From Sporisorium sorghi (taxonomy: Eukaryota > Basidiomycota > Ustilaginomycetes > Ustilaginales > Ustilaginaceae), in NCBI GenBank assembly GCA_023212695.1, contig JALCCG010000012.1:105761-169760 (forward strand): a stretch of DNA of 64,000 nucleotides, read 5' to 3'. The notes under the pieces are model-generated. The model did not search any database. It was not told the DNA's origin and worked only from the letters and a program-made list of their open reading frames with translations. The position numbers and the translations under genes are program-made. Positions 8,126-17,352 of the stretch are shown piece by piece. How positions within the stretch are numbered: position 1 is the stretch's first letter; each line of letters opens with the position of its first letter.

Positions 8126-9073
8126 TTGAAAAAATATTTCACACTGTCCATCCTGCTAGCCCTTCTGCTTTTAAGCGCTTGTGGCGGTCAAGCAAACAGC
8201 ACCAATACAGAAAGTAATGAAAGTAAGCCCTCCGAAGAAATCTCCTCTTCGAAATCCGATACCTTTACTTATCAATCGGAGAACGGGCCCGTAGAGGTTC
8301 CAACCAATCCACAGCGTGTCGTTGTGCTTACCCGATTCTTGACGGGGAATGTGATGGCCCTTGGAGTACCCCTCGTAGGCGTAGACGAAATGTCCAAAAC
8401 AAATCCTCAGTTCGAGGAAAAGCTGAAGGATATTGAGGTGGTATCCGACGAAAGTCTGGAGAAAATCATCGAACTGGAGCCGGATCTGATTATCGGTCTA
8501 TCCAGCATTAAAAATATCGATAAATTCCAAGAAATAGCTCCTACCGTAACCTATACCTATGGAAAAGTTGATTATTTGACACAGCAGGTCGAAATCGGCA
8601 AGCTGTTGAACAAGGAAAAAGAAGCACAAGCCTGGGTTGACGATTTCAAAGTCCGTGCTCAAAAAGCCGGAGAAGAAATCAAAGCCAAAATCGGTGAAGA
8701 TGCAACAGTTTCCGTCGTGGAGACGTTCAATAAACAGCTCTACGTTTATGGATTTAATTATGGTCGCGGAACAGAGATCCTGTATAACGAATTCAAGCTT
8801 GCCATGCCGGAGAAAGTAAAGGAAGCTACAGCGAAAGACGGCTATTTCACTTTGTCGTCCGAAGTGCTGAAAGATTACTTCGCTGACTATGTCATCTTCA
8901 GTAAAAACGCAGAGGAAGACGCTTCCTTCCAAAATACGGATATGTACAAAAACATTCCGGCAGTCAAAAACAACCGTGTATTCGAAGTCGATGCCAAAAC
9001 ATTCTACTTCAATGACCCGTTAAGCCTGGAATATCAACTGGATTTCTTCATCCAACATTTCCTCGGCAAATAA
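8126..9073 (+). CDS. Iron-siderophore ABC transporter substrate-binding lipoprotein
   Basis: The 315-residue protein has a lipoprotein signal (LLALLLLSAC, lipid cysteine near 19), an acidic/Ser-rich linker, then a class III (PeriBP) binding fold. Visible signs are ENGPVEVPTNPQRVVVL at the domain start, IIELEPDLIIGLSSI, a long interlobe helix rich in Lys/Glu, and NNRVFEVDAKTFYFNDPLSLEYQLDFF at the end. These resemble hydroxamate-siderophore binding proteins such as FhuD/YxeB. The start is TTG behind GGGGGAG. The Fur-box promoter upstream supports an iron role. No permease or ATPase lies beside it, so it must share a membrane complex encoded elsewhere. The exact ligand is not shown. Confidence 0.92.
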   Translation: MKKYFTLSILLALLLLSACGGQANSTNTESNESKPSEEISSSKSDTFTYQSENGPVEVPTNPQRVVVLTRFLTGNVMALGVPLVGVDEMSKTNPQFEEKLKDIEVVSDESLEKIIELEPDLIIGLSSIKNIDKFQEIAPTVTYTYGKVDYLTQQVEIGKLLNKEKEAQAWVDDFKVRAQKAGEEIKAKIGEDATVSVVETFNKQLYVYGFNYGRGTEILYNEFKLAMPEKVKEATAKDGYFTLSSEVLKDYFADYVIFSKNAEEDASFQNTDMYKNIPAVKNNRVFEVDAKTFYFNDPLSLEYQLDFFIQHFLGK

Positions 9074-9127
9074 TCGCTCTCCCGTATCCTGAATCACACC
9101 GAGATTTAGTTATACTCGCATATGTCG

Positions 9128-9168
9128 AAGGACCTGTCTGTTATGGACAGGTCCTTCTGTTATTTTCT
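9128..9168 (+). terminator. Terminator after the siderophore-binding gene
   Basis: An 11-bp stem (AAGGACCTGTC and complement, 9128-9138 with 9146-9156) is followed by a T-rich stretch. It lies between convergent genes and may act on both. Confidence 0.8.
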
Positions 9169-9198
9169 TTCTGTTACTTTCGTTTCAAGCATAAGCAT

Positions 9199-9855
9199 TT
9201 ACAAATAATCGATACTGTTTAACACCAAAATCACTCCGGCAATACACAACACCCACGATAACAGGGAACCGGAGCTTTCGGCAATCTTCACACGCAGCTT
9301 CTCCAGCGGTCTCTGCATCATGCGGCCTAGTACAAGGTGTAATCCGAGCAAGATCAATGGAGGAAGCACCATCACCATATTATAAGCAGCCAGGATCGGA
9401 ACCCATTGAACCGTGTTCAATTGGGCGGTAGTCATTAGCCCGACCGCTGCGAAATAAGGAAGCGCGGTGGCCACCTCAATGAGTGAAGTGGTGAAACCTA
9501 GCCCGATCATGGCGCCGAAGCTTTTTGATTTCGGGCGGCGCGGTGCGGATGTCTTTTTCGTAGGAACATAAAAACTCGCAACAAACAGGACTCCACCGAG
9601 AATGGCCATCATCCAGCTGACCGTTCGATTCTGAAAGATATCGGATACCGATTTCATGACAGCATCCAAGCCGAGCATGAGCGCAGCTCCAACCAAGAAG
9701 TAGAAACCGGCCACCGTAACCAAGTAAACACCTAAACGGGAGATGAGTCGATCGCGCTCGCTCAGAAGCAAATATACCGTTACCCCCAGCGCAGCCGGGC
9801 TTAGCATATCTAATAGTGACAATACCCCAATGGATAGCAGCAGCTCCAGCGTCAT
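9199..9855 (-). CDS. GAP-family (Sap-like) integral membrane protein
   Basis: The 218-residue protein has about six hydrophobic segments in two halves separated by a basic cytoplasmic loop (PTKKTSAPRRPKSKS, about 104-118). The DMLSPAALGVTVYLL start and the general layout match the GAP/Sap family (GPL or sulfolipid addressing proteins), which resemble LysE-type exporters. The cargo is unknown. Its ATG overlaps the MerR stop (ATGA), so it is co-transcribed and translationally coupled with the regulator and is probably the regulator's main target. Expression should come from the MerR-type promoter at 10671-10701. Family assignment rests on pattern, not on a search. Confidence 0.75.
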   Translation of the reverse strand: MTLELLLSIGVLSLLDMLSPAALGVTVYLLLSERDRLISRLGVYLVTVAGFYFLVGAALMLGLDAVMKSVSDIFQNRTVSWMMAILGGVLFVASFYVPTKKTSAPRRPKSKSFGAMIGLGFTTSLIEVATALPYFAAVGLMTTAQLNTVQWVPILAAYNMVMVLPPLILLGLHLVLGRMMQRPLEKLRVKIAESSGSLLSWVLCIAGVILVLNSIDYL

Positions 9856-10658
9856 GATGGCTCCCCCCTCTCCGTTTGTTGTTCTTCCTTGCGCGTTACA
9901 TAAATATGAAATGCCAGTTCCATAAATTCAAGAAGCTCTTGTTCTATAGGGTATAGCCCCATCTGCTCGGACTGATCCGGTGATTTACGAATCTCCCACA
10001 ACTTGTCCACGAAAGAGTCCTCTTCTTCAAAATGCTCCAAGCGTTTCTCATCCATGCGCCGTACAATTCTTTGCACATCGGGCGAATCCGGAGAATTCTC
10101 CATCAGCCTTTTGAGCTGACCTAGCAGAGCGATCCATTCCAGCGAGTCGGGATCTGCACTGTTCATGTTAGGAAGCAGACTCAGCATTACCACCTCACGT
10201 TCATCAAACATTTGATTGCGGAACGATTGTTTTAGCGATGGATCTTGTCCTGATAGCTGGATTAATTTCTGAATAACCGCCCAGCTCGTCTCGCCTTCCA
10301 CCACAATGCTGTGGAGTACTGCTCGTAAAGCCGATTCCATCTGACTCAGCTTCCTTTGTTCCTTATGAACAAAGTCTAACTGATTCATGAGACTGGTAGA
10401 CCAATTCCACTCCCGGCTCGAGATCATATCTGATATTTCCTGCAAGCTGAAGCCCAGCTTCTTCAGAAACTGAATTTGCTGCAGTTTCCGCAGCTCCACA
10501 TCGCTATATATCCGGTGCTTGCCCGGTGTTTTGGAAGCAGGAATCAATAAACCAATCTGATCATAATAGCGCAGCGTTCTCACCGTAATCCCCGTCTGTT
10601 TTGATAACTCCTGAATAGGAATCGAATTCAACTTCAACACCTGCTTTCTTCCATTCAT
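9852..10658 (-). CDS. MerR-family transcriptional regulator
   Basis: The 268-residue protein opens with a MerR winged helix: IPIQELSKQTGITVRTLRYYDQIGLL, then KHRIYSDVELRKLQQIQFLKKLGFSLQEISDMI (about 12-75). A coiled-coil dimer helix follows (about 85-115) and then a ~150-residue C-terminal effector region, acidic and with no metal-binding cysteine pair, so a metal ligand is unlikely. It is the first gene of a two-gene operon with the GAP membrane protein. Upstream lies a MerR-type promoter with a 19-bp spacer, so it should activate its own operon when ligand binds. A second copy of this promoter at 17552-17582 suggests another target. Confidence 0.9.
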   Translation of the reverse strand: MNGRKQVLKLNSIPIQELSKQTGITVRTLRYYDQIGLLIPASKTPGKHRIYSDVELRKLQQIQFLKKLGFSLQEISDMISSREWNWSTSLMNQLDFVHKEQRKLSQMESALRAVLHSIVVEGETSWAVIQKLIQLSGQDPSLKQSFRNQMFDEREVVMLSLLPNMNSADPDSLEWIALLGQLKRLMENSPDSPDVQRIVRRMDEKRLEHFEEEDSFVDKLWEIRKSPDQSEQMGLYPIEQELLEFMELAFHIYVTRKEEQQTERGEPS

Positions 10659-10670
10659 CTTATGAACTTA

Positions 10671-10701
10671 ACTATATAAGATGACGCAGCGTCACTTTCA
10701 A
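10671..10701 (-). promoter_or_regulatory. MerR-type promoter, 19-bp spacer with central dyad
   Basis: On the minus strand TTGAAA (10696-10701) and TATAGT (10671-10676) are 19 bp apart, the overlong spacing typical of MerR-activated promoters. The dyad TGACGC-A-GCGTCA (10682-10694) fills the spacer, where MerR dimers bind and untwist DNA. The promoter reads into the merR-GAP operon 13 bases further on. Confidence 0.88.
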
Positions 10702-10732
10702 GCATATTCTAGAAAAAAGTTATCTTTATAAA

Positions 10733-10758
10733 CAAAAAAAGCCTGATTCGTCAGGCTT
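10733..10758 (-). terminator. Terminator of ger operon 1
   Basis: An 8-bp stem AAGCCTGA/TCAGGCTT with a 4-base loop is followed on the minus strand by seven T residues, 36 bases past the last ger gene. Confidence 0.88.
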
Positions 10759-10793
10759 AACTCATCCAGTGCATCGGATGGAAGATCGAATAT

Positions 10794-11888
10794 TTATTTC
10801 GATTTTAATATTTTCGTTCTGCTCAGTCCGATTAAATAGAGTCCGAAGGGAATCACCAGTAAATGAAGAAATGCATAGCTTGCCCACACTTGCTGAATGA
10901 TGTTAGCAACATAAACGGTGTTGATATACGTATTCCAGGCTACAATGATAAAGAGAACAGATAACGGATAGATTAAGTGGTTCTGCTCCTTCAGCCTGAA
11001 TACGGTTTTTATTCCATGAAGCATGGAGAGGAACAGCAGCGAGATTTTGATAAAAAACGTAAGTACCCAAAGCGTAATCAAGATACCTTCCACGCGTTGA
11101 AAGAAATTCCCGACGTTAATCGTCTTCGCTAATGCAAAGGCCGGGAACGTGCTGTTCTCCGTTTGTTCGATCCCAAGAATGAGCACGCTGAGCAGGACCG
11201 TGACACTTAACACGATTCCGCCTGCAACAGCTCCCCACAGCAATGCCTTCTCCCCCTTCCGCTCACCCTTGACCAGAGGGAGGAACACCATCAGTACAAT
11301 CAGCTCCTGGAACATAGAGGAGTGAAATCCGGCATTGGCAACGGGAATCCATCCATCCTCAAGTATAGGCTTGATATGATTCCAGTCAATCTGGGGAATA
11401 AGTGAGAGCAGAAGGACCATAAACAGAAACACGATCCACGGAAACATCAATTCGCCCACCCGCGCTAAGATGATGATGCCCATTCTGGCGCACATGATGG
11501 CCGCAATCAGAAACAGAATCTGAATAGCTTCGATTGGCGTCTCCGGCATCATTTCGCTGGTTATAAAAAAACCCAAATTGCCAAGCAATGTTCCCGTAAG
11601 TATCAAAAAATAAAAAAGATAAATCAGTGACATGGCCTTACCCAGGATTTTGCCCAGAACCAGCTCATTCATTTGAAAAATCGTTTTACCAGGGTATAGC
11701 CTTGCGATAGCAATATACAGCACAACCATAAGGATATTTATCAACAAACTGCACAAGGAGGCGATCCACGCATCCTCCCGTGCAGTATGCGCTAAACCAG
11801 AGGGTGTTACCAGAATCGAGGTGCCAATGGTCAAGCCGAAGGTTAATATAAAAAACTGCCGTGCCGCGATTCCCTTGTATTTTATCAC
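10794..11888 (-). CDS. Spore germination protein, GerAB/GerKB family (operon 1)
   Basis: An integral membrane protein of the APC-like spore germination permease family (about 364 residues from the chosen start), with around ten membrane segments. ARQFFILTFGLTIGTSILVTPSGLA at the N-terminus is the family hallmark and corresponds to helix 1. GerAB subunits sit in the spore inner membrane and are thought to sense the germinant. The longest reading starts with TTG at 11954 inside the preceding small gene. I prefer GTG at 11888, 11 bases after AAGAAGGG and 20 bases after the small gene's stop. It is the last gene of the operon, followed by a terminator. Confidence 0.9.
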   Translation of the reverse strand: MIKYKGIAARQFFILTFGLTIGTSILVTPSGLAHTAREDAWIASLCSLLINILMVVLYIAIARLYPGKTIFQMNELVLGKILGKAMSLIYLFYFLILTGTLLGNLGFFITSEMMPETPIEAIQILFLIAAIMCARMGIIILARVGELMFPWIVFLFMVLLLSLIPQIDWNHIKPILEDGWIPVANAGFHSSMFQELIVLMVFLPLVKGERKGEKALLWGAVAGGIVLSVTVLLSVLILGIEQTENSTFPAFALAKTINVGNFFQRVEGILITLWVLTFFIKISLLFLSMLHGIKTVFRLKEQNHLIYPLSVLFIIVAWNTYINTVYVANIIQQVWASYAFLHLLVIPFGLYLIGLSRTKILKSK

Positions 11889-11908
11889 GTGCGACCATAC
11901 CCTTCTTG

Positions 11909-12130
11909 TTATGAAATCAGCCTGTTCAGCGGTTGCATCATGATGCTGATCCAATCCAGCGGCCGAAGCTCAGTGAGCTCCAGCATGTCCCCGATTATCG
12001 CAAGCAGCGTCAATCCCCATACGGCATAAAATACGATCATATCCCGAAGAGAACGCAGCCGAATCAGATGCCTTGTTTCCGTGACCACAACAATCAACAG
12101 AAACGTTATCAATACAAAATGCCAATTCAC
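11909..12130 (-). CDS. Small membrane protein within ger operon 1
   Basis: A 73-residue protein with two hydrophobic segments (WHFVLITFLLIVVVTE and IVFYAVWGLTLLAIIGDMLE) separated by a basic loop (RHLIRLRSLRD). It starts at GTG with GGAGG ten bases upstream and overlaps the gerAC-type stop by four bases, so it is a genuine operon member. Small two-helix proteins between ger genes are known in some Bacillales (GerD-independent accessory subunits have been proposed), but I do not recognise a named family. It may be an auxiliary subunit of the receptor. Confidence 0.75.
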   Translation of the reverse strand: MNWHFVLITFLLIVVVTETRHLIRLRSLRDMIVFYAVWGLTLLAIIGDMLELTELRPLDWISIMMQPLNRLIS

Positions 12131-13335
12131 TTCTCATCGACCTCCTGATTTAAGGGTTGAATGATGGACCCGATCCGCCGGATCGCGACATGGGAGTGCA
12201 CATCGATCCTCATCGATTGGAAGCTCTCTCCCCAGTGACTTCTGTACGTTTTCCATACCTGGGGATATTTCCGGTGCAGGACTTCACCAAGTGCAAAAAT
12301 ATCGGCTCCATACCGCTGTTGAACATCCTTAACATGTTTCTCGATGTTTTCGTTATATTTATCCTCGATGCTCCTCTCCAATGCTTCTATGGCCGAAGGC
12401 TGATTGATATTAATTGGACATTGAACGGAGTTGATATCCGCTTCTATCTCCATTTTGACGGAAAATCGAGGAATATTCTCAGCGCTCAGCATAACATCAA
12501 GCGATGTGTCTGCCCGGTTTACTGTGAAGCCAACAATCCCGCCGCTCGGACAAGACACATATCCAGCGGTGGACTCGACTCTATTAAGAACGTAATTCAC
12601 CGTTTTGCTTGGTGGCTCCCCAAGCCATCCCACCAGCCGATCCCCTTTGAATACACCTAATCCCGCATGCTGAAGGAGTGTAGAGGGACTGATTTTTTTT
12701 ACATTCTCCACGGACTGGCCTTCCGCCGAACTTCCGTTTAATTGAACCCCGGACAATATCGGATCTGAACCGCTTTGCTTTAATTCGTTAACAAACTGCT
12801 GCAATGTAACTTTCCCCGTGGCCGCCCATTTTTTTTCCGATATCAGAATGGAGGAATAGAGCGAGTTCGCAGGGATATATTCGAATGGCGTCACCACCTC
12901 CAGAATCTCAGAGGCATTTCCATTCTTGGCTATCAGCATGAAAAAGTTTGTTCGCAGTTGATGATTTCGGGATATGTAATCAAGCACATCGCTGACCCCT
13001 TGCCGCGCCAGATCTTCCCCCAAGACCAATACGCGGACATGGGACAGATACAGCATGCGGGGCGCCATGCTTAACATCCGCTGAAGGGCGTCAGGTACCG
13101 TTTTTCCTACAGACTTGTAAGTGACCACAGGAAGACTTCCAATGGATCCCCCGCTCTTCGTTGCCAGCTCGCTGGAATTGAGCACTTGCGCGGATACAGC
13201 GTAACCGTCCTTATGCGTGTCGATTCCAAGTGCCATAACAACAGCCAGCTCATTCAGTTCCTTTCGGCTCCAGCATCCCGATGTGATGATCAGGCTTGTC
13301 ATGAGCAGGACTGATAGTATTGTTCTTCCCAGCAT
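12127..13335 (-). CDS. Spore germination lipoprotein, Ger(x)C family (operon 1)
   Basis: The 402-residue protein starts with a lipoprotein signal (LLMTSLIITSGC, lipid cysteine near 21), followed by WSRKELNELAVVMALGID, the standard opening of GerAC/GerKC proteins. The rest matches the three-domain Ger(x)C fold in length and pattern: LYLSHVRVLVLGEDLARQG and the C-terminal FALGEVLHRKYPQVWK motif. It is the outer-face subunit of a germinant receptor in the spore inner membrane. It lies 58 bases after gerAA and overlaps the next small gene by four bases. The ribosome site before the ATG is weak. Confidence 0.92.
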   Translation of the reverse strand: MLGRTILSVLLMTSLIITSGCWSRKELNELAVVMALGIDTHKDGYAVSAQVLNSSELATKSGGSIGSLPVVTYKSVGKTVPDALQRMLSMAPRMLYLSHVRVLVLGEDLARQGVSDVLDYISRNHQLRTNFFMLIAKNGNASEILEVVTPFEYIPANSLYSSILISEKKWAATGKVTLQQFVNELKQSGSDPILSGVQLNGSSAEGQSVENVKKISPSTLLQHAGLGVFKGDRLVGWLGEPPSKTVNYVLNRVESTAGYVSCPSGGIVGFTVNRADTSLDVMLSAENIPRFSVKMEIEADINSVQCPININQPSAIEALERSIEDKYNENIEKHVKDVQQRYGADIFALGEVLHRKYPQVWKTYRSHWGESFQSMRIDVHSHVAIRRIGSIIQPLNQEVDEK

Positions 13336-13393
13336 CCATAACCTGTCCCATCTGTTTAAAGTAGAATCCCCATGCCCATTTCTTAACTGCAGA

Positions 13394-14893
13394 TCATGAT
13401 TTGACTTTGCCCATATATTTCTTCATATTGTGACGGGATAATCGGAGCAGTGCATCCTTCTGGCTCCTCCATCGTATGGGTGCAAAGGAGGTCATGTACG
13501 GAACTCCCATCGACTGCAGGCTGCACAGGTGCAGTCCCAGGACAATCAGGCCGATAATCATGCCATACAATCCAAAAGACGCCGCAATCGCCATCAGGCC
13601 AAATCGCAAAATCCGGACAGAAATCCCTACATTAAAGGCCGGCAGCGCAAAGTTGGCTATGGCCGTAATGGACACTACAATAACCATGGCAGCTGATACC
13701 AGACCTGCTTCCACAGCAGCTTGTCCGATAACCAATGTCCCTACGATCGAGACAGACTGGCCGATTGATTTGGGTAACCGAATACCGGCCTCGCGCAAAA
13801 TCTCAAATGTGATTTCCATAATTACCGCTTCAATAAAGGCCGGAAAGGGAACCCCTTCCCGCTGTCCAATCAAGCTAGTCAACAAATTGGTCGGCAGCAT
13901 TTCCTGATGAAAAGTGGAGATTGCAATATACAGCGAGGGTGTAAGAAGGGCAATACCGAAACATAAATATCGGAGCAGGCGAACGAGGCTGGCAAAATCC
14001 CATCGCTGGTAATAATCCTCGCTCGATTGAAAAAATTGCACAAACAATGCCGGAACGACCAGTACAAATGGGGTTCCTTCCACAAGAATGGCTATTCGCC
14101 CTTCCAATATAGCTGAAGCAATGACATCGGGACGCTCCGAGTTGTACACCGTCGGAAAGGGGCTGTATCGATGATCCTGAATCATCTCCTCGATATAGTT
14201 GCTCTCCAGTACGCTATCCAGCTTGATTCCATTCAGCCGTGTGCGCAGCTCATCGAGCACCTCGGTATCGGCCAAACCATCCATATACATGACAGCCAGC
14301 TGAGTATGGGTATGCTCGCCTACCTTTCTTTCTTCGATGCGCAGCTTGGGACTTTGAATTCTCCGCCGAACCAAAGCCGTGTTCTCGCGAAGCGATTCCG
14401 TAAAGCCCTCTCTCGGTCCCCTTACAACCGATTGCGAGCTGGCTTCTTCAACCCCGCGCTGCTTCAGCTTTTCAGTACCCACATATAGTGAGGTAGACGT
14501 TCCCTCAATAAAAACCACTGTATTCCCTGACAACACGTTCTCCTCAACCTCAGAATAGGTTGTGGCTTCCCCCACCTTCCCCATCGTAATCGTGAGGTCC
14601 TTCAGCATCCTCACGCGATCGTCCGGGGACTGATTCGTTAATTCCTTAAACAATGGCGAATCCATATGAAGAGCCTCTATTAAAAAGCGGGGGTCTCCCA
14701 TCCCTTCAATGTACACGATGACCGCAGGTATAGTACCCAGCAGCAGCTCCCGGTAGATGATGTCCCCGCTCTGCCCGAACCGGGTCTTCATGTTTTCTAT
14801 GAATTCTGAGATGAGAATCGGCAGCGCTTCTTGTAAACCTTCCTTGCGGGTTATGTTCTGCATCCTATACACGACTCCTCGTTTGGTACTCAA
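13394..14893 (-). CDS. Spore germination protein, GerAA/GerKA family (operon 1)
   Basis: The 499-residue protein has a soluble N-terminal half (about 1-290) and a membrane half with five or so segments. Family signatures include YIEGMGDPRFLIEAL, IEEMIQDHRYSPFPTVYNSERPD, GRIAILVEGTPFVLVVPALF, REGVPFPAFIEAVIMEITFEILREAGIRLP split across the membrane half, and GVPYMTSFAP near the end. GerAA subunits form the germinant-gated ion channel. It is the first gene of ger operon 1. Two starts are possible: TTG at 14893 behind GGAG, or ATG at 14863 behind GAGGAG. The sequence does not decide between them. Confidence 0.93.
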   Translation of the reverse strand: MSTKRGVVYRMQNITRKEGLQEALPILISEFIENMKTRFGQSGDIIYRELLLGTIPAVIVYIEGMGDPRFLIEALHMDSPLFKELTNQSPDDRVRMLKDLTITMGKVGEATTYSEVEENVLSGNTVVFIEGTSTSLYVGTEKLKQRGVEEASSQSVVRGPREGFTESLRENTALVRRRIQSPKLRIEERKVGEHTHTQLAVMYMDGLADTEVLDELRTRLNGIKLDSVLESNYIEEMIQDHRYSPFPTVYNSERPDVIASAILEGRIAILVEGTPFVLVVPALFVQFFQSSEDYYQRWDFASLVRLLRYLCFGIALLTPSLYIAISTFHQEMLPTNLLTSLIGQREGVPFPAFIEAVIMEITFEILREAGIRLPKSIGQSVSIVGTLVIGQAAVEAGLVSAAMVIVVSITAIANFALPAFNVGISVRILRFGLMAIAASFGLYGMIIGLIVLGLHLCSLQSMGVPYMTSFAPIRWRSQKDALLRLSRHNMKKYMGKVKS

Positions 14894-15010
14894 GATGAGC
14901 TCCGCCTTACCTCGGACCGTACGACCATCATGAATCTTTTTCTCTACTGTTCCCGGAGTTGGATATATTATACTTTTTGCCGCTTTAACATCCGATCGTT
15001 ATAGGCCATA

Positions 15011-15049
15011 ACAAAAAAAACGATCCGAGTATGTATGACTCGAATCGTT
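15011..15049 (-). terminator. Terminator of thrS
   Basis: A 12-bp stem (15019-15030 with 15038-15049, one G-U pair) and a 7-base loop precede eight T residues on the minus strand. Confidence 0.9.
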
Positions 15050-15072
15050 CTAAACGCAACCTGTCAGGTTTC

Positions 15073-16980
15073 TTACTCCCTGGATGCAATCTCTTTCCGG
15101 AGGCCTGCAATCATGTCATCGATAGCGCTCTCCCCAAGCTCACCCTCGCCGCGTTTGCGTACCGCTACCAGGTCCGAGTTCATTTCTTTCTCCCCCAGGA
15201 CAAACGTGTAGGGCGTTTTCAGCAGACCGGCTTCACGGATTTTATATCCCAGCTTTTCGTTCCTGATGTCAACCTCGACCCGTACGCCTGCATGCTCCAG
15301 ACGCTTCTTCACCTTAAGGGAGAAATCGATATAGTGGTCTGACACCGGAATGAGCATCACTTGCACGGGAGCGAGCCATAGCGGAAAAGCCCCGCCGTAA
15401 TGCTCTGTAAGAATTCCGATAAACCGCTCGATGGAGCCGAATACCGCGCGGTGAATGACAACCGGCCGATGCTTCTGGTTATCCTCTGCGATGTAGGACA
15501 GATCGAACTTCTCAGGGAATTGAAAATCCAACTGGATGGTGCCGCATTGCCAGCTGCGCTTCAGGGAGTCGAGGATGTGAAAATCGATCTTCGGTCCATA
15601 AAAAGCGCCATCCCCTTCATTTATCCGATAAGGCAGCTTCAGTTGATCCAATACCTCCTGCAGGGATGACTCCGCCTGCTCCCATAACTCATCAGAGCCC
15701 ATGGAGTCTTCCGGTCTAGTGGACAGTTCAATCGTATAATCAAAGCCAAAGACTCGGTATACCTGACTAATAAAGTCGATCACCTGTCCAATTTCATCAT
15801 GGATTTGATCAGGTCTTACAAATATATGCGCATCATCCTGACAGAACGTACGGACCCGCATCATGCCACTCAGCGCTCCTGAATATTCATGGCGGTGCAC
15901 CTGACCGAACTCGGACAATCGAATGGGAAGCTCTCTGTAGGAATGCAGCGAGTTTTGGTAAACCAGCATATGACCCGGACAGTTCATGGGTTTCATTACA
16001 TACTCCTGCTCATCCACCTTCGAAAAGTACATATTATCCTTGTAGTGGTCCCAGTGACCGGACATCTCCCACAGGCGTTTGTTCATCATCAGCGGAGTAC
16101 GAACTTCGTCATAACCGCGGTGGAATTGAAGCTCTCTTGCAAATTGTTCCAGCTCGTTACGGATAATCGTTCCTTTGGGTAAAAAGAACGGCATTCCCGG
16201 CGCATCATCCGAGAACATAAACAGTCCCAGCTCTTTGCCGAGCTTGCGATGATCCCTCTTCTTAGCCTCTTCAAGCAAGAAGAGATGCTCTTCGAGCTGC
16301 GCCTGCTTGGGGAACGCCGTTCCATATATTCGCTGCAGCATCTTATGATCCGAGTTCCCCCGCCAATAAGCTCCGGCAACACTCATCAATTTGAATGCCT
16401 TGATTCTGCCAGTCGAGGGCAGATGAGGCCCTCTGCACAAATCAATGAACTCTCCCTGCTCATACACCGAAATGACTTCATCCTCCGGCAAGCCAAGGAT
16501 GAGCTCCCGTTTGTAAGGGTCGTCACTGAATAGTTGTTCCGCTTCTTCAAGGCTAATTTCTCTTCGAATAATCGGTAAATCTTCCTGGACAATCTGCTGC
16601 ATCTCCCGCTCGATGGCCATCAAGTCATCGGTTGAGATCGAATGCTCCAGATCCATATCGTAATAGAAGCCGTCTTCGACAACCGGTCCCACTCCGAGGT
16701 AAACGGGCTTGCTGCCATACAAACGTTTAACCGCCTGAGCCATCAGATGAGCTGTGCTGTGCCGGTAAATGTTCAGTCCGTCCTCTGAATCCAGCGTCAC
16801 AATACGTACTTCCGCATCCTCACAAAGTTCGTAATTCAAATCCACGAGCCTGCCATTTACTTTTCCTGCGACTGCACTTTTCCTCAGCCCGGAATGAATG
16901 GATTCCGCGATTTGTTTCATCGTCGTTTGTGCGGGATACTCCTTTTTACTTCCGTCTGCTAATGTTACTGTGATTGACAT
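15073..16980 (-). CDS. thrS: Threonyl-tRNA synthetase
   Basis: A 635-residue enzyme that charges tRNA-Thr with threonine in the cytoplasm. Domains in order: TGS (about 1-63, SITVTLADGSKKEYPAQTT), the editing domain with HSTAHLMAQAVKRLY and the zinc/hydrolysis histidines, the class II catalytic core with MKPMNCPGHMLVYQ, RMSELGQVHR-like RLSEFGQVHRHEYSGALSG, RVRTFCQDDAHIF and FYGPKIDF, and an anticodon-binding domain ending in VAVRKRGEGELGE. The ATG at 16980 follows GGAGGGATAACC; the longer upstream reading lies in the T-box terminator and is not credible. Expression is controlled by the T-box leader just upstream. Confidence 0.98.
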   Translation of the reverse strand: MSITVTLADGSKKEYPAQTTMKQIAESIHSGLRKSAVAGKVNGRLVDLNYELCEDAEVRIVTLDSEDGLNIYRHSTAHLMAQAVKRLYGSKPVYLGVGPVVEDGFYYDMDLEHSISTDDLMAIEREMQQIVQEDLPIIRREISLEEAEQLFSDDPYKRELILGLPEDEVISVYEQGEFIDLCRGPHLPSTGRIKAFKLMSVAGAYWRGNSDHKMLQRIYGTAFPKQAQLEEHLFLLEEAKKRDHRKLGKELGLFMFSDDAPGMPFFLPKGTIIRNELEQFARELQFHRGYDEVRTPLMMNKRLWEMSGHWDHYKDNMYFSKVDEQEYVMKPMNCPGHMLVYQNSLHSYRELPIRLSEFGQVHRHEYSGALSGMMRVRTFCQDDAHIFVRPDQIHDEIGQVIDFISQVYRVFGFDYTIELSTRPEDSMGSDELWEQAESSLQEVLDQLKLPYRINEGDGAFYGPKIDFHILDSLKRSWQCGTIQLDFQFPEKFDLSYIAEDNQKHRPVVIHRAVFGSIERFIGILTEHYGGAFPLWLAPVQVMLIPVSDHYIDFSLKVKKRLEHAGVRVEVDIRNEKLGYKIREAGLLKTPYTFVLGEKEMNSDLVAVRKRGEGELGESAIDDMIAGLRKEIASRE

Positions 16981-17012
16981 GGTTATCCCTCCATCAAATT
17001 TAGATTGAACGC

Positions 17013-17313
17013 AAAAAAAACACACGATCCCCAAAGGGACGAGTGCGTTCGGCTCGTGGTTCCACCCTCATTTGATCCAGACCTGCAGCGCTGTGTGGCC
17101 GCGTGCTCATCGGATCCTCATTAAGACATCCGTTAACGGGGATGATTCGGTGTTTTCTACTGCCCTGTCCATAAGTAAACCTATAACTCAAGGGTTCAAA
17201 AACACAGCTACAAAGGGGTAATTCATGAAGCAAGCACGGAAGAAGCTTTCACCAATCACTTCTCTCTCTGGGCAGGTCGTTTCAAGAATCATGTCTTTGA
17301 TGGTTGCTGATAG
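17013..17313 (-). ncRNA. T-box riboswitch (threonine) of thrS
   Basis: The leader carries the T-box motif AGGGTGGAACCACG at 17055-17068 on the minus strand, in which UGGA pairs with the NCCA end of uncharged tRNA. A terminator hairpin and a run of eight T (17013-17020) follow. In stem I an ACC (Thr) triplet at 17217-17219 lies 10 bases before the end of the UUUGUAGC segment, exactly where the glnS leader has CAA, so it is the likely specifier. Uncharged tRNA-Thr should favour readthrough into thrS. Confidence 0.95.
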
Positions 17314-17319
17314 TAAAGT

Positions 17320-17348
17320 ACTATAAGTCAGTTCTTACTAATTGTCAA
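17320..17348 (-). promoter_or_regulatory. Sigma-A promoter of the thrS leader
   Basis: TTGACA (17343-17348), a 17-bp spacer and TATAGT (17320-17325) on the minus strand stand just upstream of the T-box leader. Confidence 0.85.
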
Positions 17349-17352
17349 TCAT

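Noticed and set aside
14894..15010. A forespore sigma-G promoter before ger operon 1
   Set aside because: An AT-rich TATAAT stretch is present, but the -35 and -10 elements do not match the sigma-G consensus well enough.
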